DNA of 64,000 bases. Origin: Alphaproteobacteria bacterium (GTDB lineage Bacteria; Pseudomonadota; Alphaproteobacteria; JAEULC01). The stretch spans positions 1 to 64,000 of the forward strand of contig JADZDN010000278.1 of assembly GCA_020851015.1 (NCBI GenBank), read 5' to 3'. Made by a program: the position numbers and the translations under genes. Below, piece by piece: positions 58,569 through 64,000 of this stretch (position 1 is the first letter of the stretch; every line of letters begins with the position of its first letter). The notes under the pieces are model-generated. The model saw only the letters and a list, made by a program, of their open reading frames with translations. It was not told the origin of the DNA and made no database searches.

Positions 58569-58985
58569 ATGAAGCGTAAAGTCGTGCATACCGATCGCGT
58601 GCCGCCGGGGCGCGCGCGGATCTCGCAGGGGATCGTTCATGGCGACGTGGTGTATGTCGCCGGCATGGTCGGGCGCACGCCGGCTACCGGCAAGGTGCCG
58701 CCGGGCGGTGCGGGGCCGCAGACCGTGCAAGTCTTGAAGAATGTCGAATCGGTGCTGAGAGCCGCGGGCAGCGGCATGGAGCACGTGCTGAAGATGTCCT
58801 GTTTCCTCTCGGATATGGGCGACTTCGAGGCCTTCAACGGGGAATGGGAGAAATTCTTTCCCAAGGCGCCTCCGGCGCGCATCTGCGTCCAGGCGCGGCT
58901 GGGACCCACCTTCGTCGTGGAGATCGACGCCATCGCCGCGATGCCGCCAAAGCGCGCGTCCAAGGCGAAGAAGAAGACACGATGA
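58569..58985 (+). CDS. RidA/YjgF-family protein
   Basis: A 138-aa protein with the RidA fold: ISQGIVHGDVVYVAGMVGRT, TVQVLKNVESVLRAAGSGME, then a C-terminal PPARICVQARLGPTFVVEID with the conserved arginine. RidA hydrolyses reactive enamines/imines; catabolic paralogues deaminate or ring-open nitrogen compounds. The tail is basic (KRASKAKKKTR). Its stop overlaps the start of the aldolase gene (ATGA). Confidence 0.88.
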   Translation: MKRKVVHTDRVPPGRARISQGIVHGDVVYVAGMVGRTPATGKVPPGGAGPQTVQVLKNVESVLRAAGSGMEHVLKMSCFLSDMGDFEAFNGEWEKFFPKAPPARICVQARLGPTFVVEIDAIAAMPPKRASKAKKKTR

Positions 58986-59758
58986 TCGTTCCCAATCGCG
59001 TAAGGCAGCGCCTCGCCGAAGGCCGTCCGGTCCTCGGCCCCACCGTGAACTTCAATTCGCCGTGGTTTGTCGACATGGCGGGCGCCATCGGCTTCGACTA
59101 CGTGATGCTCGATGCCGAGCATGGCCCGCTGGGGCCGGAAAGCGCGGAGTTGATGATCCGGGCCGCGGAACAGGCGGGTATTGCACCCCTCGTCCGCATC
59201 CCCATCAATCAGCCGCAGGAATTCCTGCGGTTTCTGGATATCGGCGCGGTCGGCATCCAGGTGCCGCATGTCGATTCGCGCGCGGAGGCCGAAGCCGCGG
59301 CGGCGGCCACGCGCTACGCGCCGCGCGGCCAGCGCGGTCTGGCCGGCACGACCCGCGCGGCGGGCTACGGCCTGTCGATGGGACTGGCGGACTACATGGC
59401 GCTGGCCAACCGCGAGGTGCTGTGCATGCCGATGATCGAGACCGCGGCCGGCGTGGAAAATGTCGAGGCGATCGCCGCGACCGACGGGGTAGACGTGCTC
59501 GTGATCGGGCCCAGCGACTTGTCGCAGTCGATGGGGCATGGCGGCAACCGCAACGTGCCCGCCGTGCAGCAGGCGATCGACCATGTCATCGCGCGGGCCA
59601 AGGCGCACAAGAAGTGGGTATCCCTGCCCGCCGCCGACGCTGCTGGCGCGCGCGAGGCCATCGCGCGTGGCGCGGATTTCGTCATGATCTCGCCGGCTGC
59701 TTGGCTTACTTCGGCGGGGCGCGAATTGCTGTCCGCCGCTGGCCGCAAAGGGAAATGA
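58982..59758 (+). CDS. HpcH/HpaI-family aldolase
   Basis: A 258-aa class II aldolase of the phosphoenolpyruvate/pyruvate superfamily. The motifs YVMLDAEHGPL (catalytic histidine in the EHG motif), LVRIPINQPQEFLRFLDIGA, GIQVPHVDSRAEAEAAA and CMPMIETAAGVENVEAIAAT are standard. It would cleave a 4-hydroxy-2-oxoacid to pyruvate and an aldehyde. ATG 58982 overlaps the RidA stop. Confidence 0.92.
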   Translation: MIVPNRVRQRLAEGRPVLGPTVNFNSPWFVDMAGAIGFDYVMLDAEHGPLGPESAELMIRAAEQAGIAPLVRIPINQPQEFLRFLDIGAVGIQVPHVDSRAEAEAAAAATRYAPRGQRGLAGTTRAAGYGLSMGLADYMALANREVLCMPMIETAAGVENVEAIAATDGVDVLVIGPSDLSQSMGHGGNRNVPAVQQAIDHVIARAKAHKKWVSLPAADAAGAREAIARGADFVMISPAAWLTSAGRELLSAAGRKGK

Positions 59759-59780
59759 CCAGAATGCCGTTCGGAGCGAC

Positions 59781-59819
59781 GCCAGTCCCATGCGGCGGGT
59801 TTTGAGCCGCGTGACTGGC
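59781..59819 (+). terminator. Nested hairpin between the aldolase and hydantoinase genes
   Basis: GCCAGTC pairs with GACTGGC, and inside them GCGGC pairs with GCCGC. There is no T run after it. It could be an attenuator or mRNA-stabilising element between the two parts of the operon. Confidence 0.35.
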
Positions 59820-59854
59820 TCGAGGACCGGCTTCTACCAAGAGAAGGCAGCCGT

Positions 59855-61954
59855 ATGACGTTTCGCATTGGCGTGGATATCGGTGGGACCTTCACCGATT
59901 TCGCCCTGTTCGACGAGACCGCCGGGCGAATGGCGATCCACAAGCAGCTCACCACGCCGAAGGATCCCTCGCTGGCCGTAATCGAAGGCGTCGATCTACT
60001 GATCCGCCGCGAGAAGGTGTCGGTCGACGCCATCGCCGAGGTCGCGCACGGCACCACGCTGGTCACCAACGCGGTGATCGAGCGCAAGGGCGCGGTTACG
60101 GGCATGCTGGTGACGAAGGGATTCCGCGACGTCCTCGATATTGGACTGGAACGGCGCTACGACCTGTTCGACTTGCGACTGGTTTTTCCTCCGCCGATCG
60201 TACCGCGCGAACGCCGGGTCGAATTGAACGAGCGCGTGCTGTTCGATGGAAAAGTGCGCCAGAAGGTCTCGTTGGACGAGGCGCGCGCGGCAATACGGTG
60301 GTTGGTCGACAATCACCAGATCAAGGCACTGGCGGTGTGCCTGCTGCATGCCTATGCCAATCCTGCGCACGAACGGGAGATCCGCTCCCTGGTCGAGAAG
60401 GAATTTCCGGACCTGTTCGTGTCGACCTCGGCCGAAATCTTCCCGTTCCTGCGCGAATACGAGCGCTGGACCACCACGACCATGAATGCCTATGCCCAGC
60501 CGATGGTAGACCGCTACCTCGCCAACCTGGAGGGCGGTCTTCGCAAGATCGGCTTCAAGGGCATCCTGTCGATCATGGCCTCGAACGGCGGCACCGTCAC
60601 CCCGGCGCTGGCGCGGCGCTACCCTGTCCGCATGCTGGAATCCGGCCCGGCCGCCGGGGTGCTGATGTCGGCGCACCATGGCCGCACGCTCAACCTGCCC
60701 AATCTCCTGTCGTTCGACATGGGCGGCACCACCGCCAAGGGTTCGCTGATCCGCGACAAGAACCCGCTGAAGAAATATGAGATGGAGGTTGCGCGCGTCC
60801 ACGAATTCAAGCGCGGCAGTGGCCTGCCGGTCAAAGTGCCCGTGATCGACATGATCGAGATCGGCGCGGGAGGCGGCAGCATCGGCAGCGTTGACGACCG
60901 CGGCGTGATCCGCGTCGGTCCACACAGTGCGGGAGCCGACCCCGGACCTGCTTGCTACGGCCGCGGCGGCTCGGCGCCCACCCTGACCGATGCCAACTTG
61001 GTGCTGGGCTACCTTGACCCGGATTTCTTCCTGGGCGGGGATATGAAACTGGACGTTTCGGCCGCGAAGCGCGCAATCGAGAAGGATGTGGGCAAACCGC
61101 TGAACCTGGCGCTCGACCGCGCGGCCTGGGGCATCCACGAGATCATCAACGAAGACGTCGCACGCGCATTCCGCGTCCATGCGTCGGAACGCGGCTTCGA
61201 CTACCGGGGTTGCAGCATGATCGCCTTTGGCGGCTCGGGCCCGGTTCACGCCATGCGCATCGCGCGCAAGCTGAAGATCCCGCGGGTGATCTTCCCCGTC
61301 GGCGCGGGCGTGATGTCGGCTTTCGGCCTTCTGGCCAGCCCGCGGTCGTTCGAGATCGTCAAATCCGAAGTAGCATTTCTCGATGCGCTGACGCCGGATG
61401 CCTTCGCGGCCCGCTTTGCGCCGCTGATCAAGGAGACGACCGGCTACTTGCGCGCCAGCCACGTCGAGGCGAAGGACATCCGTATCGTAAGGCGGCTGGA
61501 CATCCGATATTTCGGTCAGGGCTACGAGCTGGAGATAACCTTGCCGGACGGCGACGACGCGGCGGGCCTGAAGCGCATACCCGAGTTGTTCGCCAAGACC
61601 TACGAGAACGTGTTCTCGATCAGCTTCCTGGATCAGCGCCTCGAGATTGCCGCCTGGAAGGTCGAGGCGGTAGGCCCGCTGCCGCCGATGCGTACCGGCT
61701 TCAGGCTCGGCAGCGCGACCGCAGGCAAGGCCGTGCAAAAGGGCAGTCGCCGGGCCTATTCAGCCGAGGAGGCGGGGTACGTCGAATTTCCCGTATATGA
61801 CCGCTATGCGCTGAAGCCGGGTGCCGGCGTCGTCGGCCCGGCGCTGATCGAGGAAAACGAGTCCACCTGCGTGATCGGCGCGGGTGATCGGGTCACGGTC
61901 GACGAGCACTTCAATCTCGTCGCGGAAATTGCACCGGAGGCTGGGCCAGCATGA
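59855..61954 (+). CDS. Hydantoinase A / oxoprolinase family protein, second copy
   Basis: A 699-aa ATPase-fold subunit: IGVDIGGTFTDFALFDE at residues 5-21, VAHGTTLVTNAVIERKGAVT, FDMGGTTAKGSLIRDKN, EIGAGGGSIGSVDDRG, and GPHSAGADPGPACYGRGGSA. The protein differs from the copy at 3233-5305 throughout, so the pair is not a recent duplication. ATG 59855 is the start; the gene overlaps the hyuB-like gene by 4 nt (ATGA). Confidence 0.94.
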   Translation: MTFRIGVDIGGTFTDFALFDETAGRMAIHKQLTTPKDPSLAVIEGVDLLIRREKVSVDAIAEVAHGTTLVTNAVIERKGAVTGMLVTKGFRDVLDIGLERRYDLFDLRLVFPPPIVPRERRVELNERVLFDGKVRQKVSLDEARAAIRWLVDNHQIKALAVCLLHAYANPAHEREIRSLVEKEFPDLFVSTSAEIFPFLREYERWTTTTMNAYAQPMVDRYLANLEGGLRKIGFKGILSIMASNGGTVTPALARRYPVRMLESGPAAGVLMSAHHGRTLNLPNLLSFDMGGTTAKGSLIRDKNPLKKYEMEVARVHEFKRGSGLPVKVPVIDMIEIGAGGGSIGSVDDRGVIRVGPHSAGADPGPACYGRGGSAPTLTDANLVLGYLDPDFFLGGDMKLDVSAAKRAIEKDVGKPLNLALDRAAWGIHEIINEDVARAFRVHASERGFDYRGCSMIAFGGSGPVHAMRIARKLKIPRVIFPVGAGVMSAFGLLASPRSFEIVKSEVAFLDALTPDAFAARFAPLIKETTGYLRASHVEAKDIRIVRRLDIRYFGQGYELEITLPDGDDAAGLKRIPELFAKTYENVFSISFLDQRLEIAAWKVEAVGPLPPMRTGFRLGSATAGKAVQKGSRRAYSAEEAGYVEFPVYDRYALKPGAGVVGPALIEENESTCVIGAGDRVTVDEHFNLVAEIAPEAGPA

Positions 61955-63612
61955 AGGAATTCGACGCCGTCAGCCTGGGCATCCTCTGGGACCGGCTGAT
62001 CTCGATCACCGACGAGATCGTCTCGTCGCTGATTCGCACGTCCTTCTCGATCAACGTTCGAGAGAGCTACGACCTGTCCTGCGTCCTGTTCGACGCCAAC
62101 GGCGTGCCCATCGCGCAAGGCAGCTATAGCGTGCCTTCCTTCACCGGCACGGCCGCGCCGACCCTGCGCCACATGCTGCGCAAGTATCCGCCCGAAACAC
62201 TGCGTCCGGGCGATATCGTGGCCACAAACGACCCCTGGATGGGCACGGGCCATCTCTACGACATCAACGTGATGCGGCCGGTCTTCCGCAAGGACCGGCT
62301 TGTGGGCTACACACTGAGCATCACCCACCTGCCGGACATCGGCGGCGTGGGCGTTTCGGCCGGGCCCACCCAGATCTACGAGGAAGGATTGCGCCTGCCG
62401 GTGTGCAAGCTGATGCGCGCCGGCGTCCTGGACACCGAGCTGCTGGACCTCATCCGCACCAACGTACGGGTCAGCGAGCAGGTGATCGGCGACATCATGG
62501 CGAACATCTCGTGCAACGAGGTGGGCGGCCGGTTGCTGCTCGAGTTCATGGAGGAATACAGGCTCGACGACCTGGTGCCGCTCTCAACCGCGATCCTGGC
62601 ACAATCCGAACGCACGATGCGCGAACGGATCCGGACCATCCCGGATGGGGTCTACAAGAATCAGATTCAAATCGAAGGGGTGAACGAGGCCATCCCGCTT
62701 GCCTGTACGATCACCAAGAAGGACGACAGCGTCGCGGTCGACTTCGCCGGAACCGGCAACAGCGTGCGGGCGGCGATCAACGTGCCCTTCTGTTACACGC
62801 GTGCCTGGGCAGCCTATTCGATAAAGTGCCTTACCACGCCGGGCACGCCCAACAACGAGGGATCGGTGCGGCCGATTGCCATAACGGCACCCGAGGGCTG
62901 CATCCTGAATACCCAGGTTCCATATCCGACCGCGGGCCGCCACGCCGTCGGGCATTTCGTCGTGCCGTTGATGATGGGCGCGATGCAGGAGGCGGTTCCC
63001 GACCGCGTGCAGGCCGATGTCGGCATGATGAACATCTTCAACGTCCAGGGCACCAACCGCGACGGGCGCGGTATCGCCAGCCTGTTCTTCCTCGCCGGCG
63101 GCTTCGGCGCGCTGGCGGGCATGGATGGCGCGCCCACCACGCCGGCACCGTCGAACATGGGCGTCGTACCGACCGAAATGTGGGAAAACATCACCAGCAT
63201 GACGATCGAGCGGCGCGAGCTGCTTGCGGATTCCGGCGGGCCGGGCGAAGCGCGCGGCGGGGTCGGTCAGGAGGTGGTGCTGGTGAACGACACCGGCAAC
63301 TTGCTCACCGTGGCGTTCATGGGACAGCGCACGCAATTCCCCGCCAAAGGCTTCCAGGGCGGCAAGGCCGGCCGTCTGCGCGGCTACGAAATCAACGGCA
63401 AGGCGGTCAATCCGAAGGGCCGGTTCGTCCTGAACCCCGGTGATGTGATTCGCCTGTTTGAAGCGGGCGGCGGAGGCTTTGGCGATCCGGCAAAGCGGCC
63501 GACCGGCCTTGTACTGGCCGATGTGCGCAGCGGGTTCGTTACCCAGGAGGGGGCGCTGCGCGACTATGGAGTGCGCGTCGATCTGGAACGAGGTACCGCC
63601 GTCAGAGCATAG
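61951..63612 (+). CDS. Hydantoinase B / oxoprolinase family protein, second copy
   Basis: A 553-aa protein: ILWDRLISITDEIVSSLIRT, SINVRESYDLSCVLFDANGV, GDIVATNDPWMGTGHLYDIN, then GGAGFGDP-type end (GGGGFGDPAKRP). It is shorter than the copy at 1197-3212, as in many HyuB proteins. Together with the preceding gene it would open or hydrolyse a cyclic amide or carboxylate a ketone at the cost of ATP. Confidence 0.94.
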   Translation: MKEFDAVSLGILWDRLISITDEIVSSLIRTSFSINVRESYDLSCVLFDANGVPIAQGSYSVPSFTGTAAPTLRHMLRKYPPETLRPGDIVATNDPWMGTGHLYDINVMRPVFRKDRLVGYTLSITHLPDIGGVGVSAGPTQIYEEGLRLPVCKLMRAGVLDTELLDLIRTNVRVSEQVIGDIMANISCNEVGGRLLLEFMEEYRLDDLVPLSTAILAQSERTMRERIRTIPDGVYKNQIQIEGVNEAIPLACTITKKDDSVAVDFAGTGNSVRAAINVPFCYTRAWAAYSIKCLTTPGTPNNEGSVRPIAITAPEGCILNTQVPYPTAGRHAVGHFVVPLMMGAMQEAVPDRVQADVGMMNIFNVQGTNRDGRGIASLFFLAGGFGALAGMDGAPTTPAPSNMGVVPTEMWENITSMTIERRELLADSGGPGEARGGVGQEVVLVNDTGNLLTVAFMGQRTQFPAKGFQGGKAGRLRGYEINGKAVNPKGRFVLNPGDVIRLFEAGGGGFGDPAKRPTGLVLADVRSGFVTQEGALRDYGVRVDLERGTAVRA

Positions 63613-63618
63613 GGCGCG

Positions 63619-63645
63619 GCGAAGGGCGACACGTCCGCCCTTCGC
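63619..63645. terminator. Hairpin between convergent genes
   Basis: GCGAAGGGCG and CGCCCTTCGC form a perfect 10-bp stem with a 7-nt loop, between the hyuB-like stop at 63612 and the convergent DctP-like stop at 63656. Probably a shared terminator, without T run. Confidence 0.6.
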
Positions 63646-63655
63646 GGCCTCATTT

Positions 63656-64000
63656 CTAGCCTCGCGCCGCCTTCAGAACGGTGTCCATCAGGTCTTTCCC
63701 GAACTCGCCCTCGTATTTTTGATAGATCGGTGCCGTTGTCTTGCGGAATTCCTCGAGCTGCGCCGGGTCGACCTTGTTGAACTTGACGCCGGCCTTGATC
63801 ATCTTCTCCAGCGCCTCGGCGTCCTCCTTCTCTGCGACCTGGCGCTGGTAGGCGACCGCCTTGGCGCTGGCTTTGCCGACCACCGTCTTCAGATCGGCCG
63901 GCAGCGCGTCCCAGTACGACTTGTTGATCCAGCGCCCCAGCACGTCATAGAAGAGCGGCAACTCGCTCAAGTATCCAGCGACCTCGTAGAACCGCTGGTC
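63656..64000 (-). CDS. TRAP transporter substrate-binding protein (DctP family), C-terminal part
   Basis: The frame is open at the right edge, so the N-terminus lies outside the window. The visible 114 codons show the C-terminal DctP pattern: WINKSYWDALPADLKTVVGK, a long helix with paired charges (AEKEDAEALEKMIKAGVKFN), then LEEFRKTTAPIYQKYEGEFG. It is a different TRAP protein from 54883-55893 and reads in the opposite direction, so it belongs to a neighbouring operon. Confidence 0.85.
   Translation of the reverse strand, partial: DQRFYEVAGYLSELPLFYDVLGRWINKSYWDALPADLKTVVGKASAKAVAYQRQVAEKEDAEALEKMIKAGVKFNKVDPAQLEEFRKTTAPIYQKYEGEFGKDLMDTVLKAARG

Noticed and set aside
1..64000. CRISPR arrays, insertion sequences, integrases, tRNA or rRNA genes
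   Set aside because: No regularly spaced repeats, no transposase or integrase frame and no tRNA-like cloverleaf were seen on reading the window.

Overview
The window is GC-rich DNA (roughly two thirds G+C by eye) from an alphaproteobacterium. The strongest evidence is a complete NepR / EcfG / PhyR general-stress-response core, which is confined to Alphaproteobacteria, together with HWE/HisKA_2 kinases and many small proteins typical of that class. I cannot place it below class level; a soil or plant-associated Rhizobiales- or Rhodospirillales-type organism is a guess from the gene content (NHEJ, TRAP and ABC uptake, hydantoinases, sulfonate metabolism).

Left arm (1-10.6 kb): catabolic genes. 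A hydantoinase A/B pair and a LivK-type binding protein read leftward, followed by an EamA exporter. Divergent from these are a 2-hydroxyacid dehydrogenase and an overlapping acyl-CoA ligase / enoyl-CoA hydratase pair.

Centre (10.6-43 kb): a stress island. It carries two ECF15/EcfG-like sigma factors, NepR, two PhyR-type regulators, three HisKA_2 kinases and a receiver-only regulator. Around these sit output genes: DUF1328, CsbD, DUF883/YqjE, HdeD, a GT4 transferase with a glycogen-debranching-like enzyme, CBS and PRC-barrel proteins, a GsiB/YflT-like protein, a divergent NRAMP-like transporter, two orphan MlaC-like proteins, and both halves of bacterial NHEJ (Ku and LigD). Reading the intergenic regions I found ten exact matches to the EcfG promoter (GGAAC, 16-17 nt, CGTT). 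A further set has one change in the -35 element, mostly GCAAC. Most transcription units in the island are preceded by such a site. A candidate small RNA with an anti-Shine-Dalgarno loop and a strong intrinsic terminator lies at 37970-38040.

Right-centre (43.5-51.6 kb): sulfoacetaldehyde acetyltransferase (Xsc), a class-V PLP enzyme, a LuxR-type regulator, a polar-amino-acid-type ABC importer and an inositol-monophosphatase-family phosphatase, all rightward.

Right arm (51.6-64 kb): a ThDP enzyme and a LacI-type repressor face left. Facing right is a large catabolic set: TRAP transporter (DctP, DctQ, DctM), RraA-like, RidA-like, HpcH/HpaI aldolase and a second hydantoinase A/B pair. Two sites sharing the core AACGTTAA are candidate LacI operators for it. 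A second, truncated TRAP binding protein runs off the right edge.
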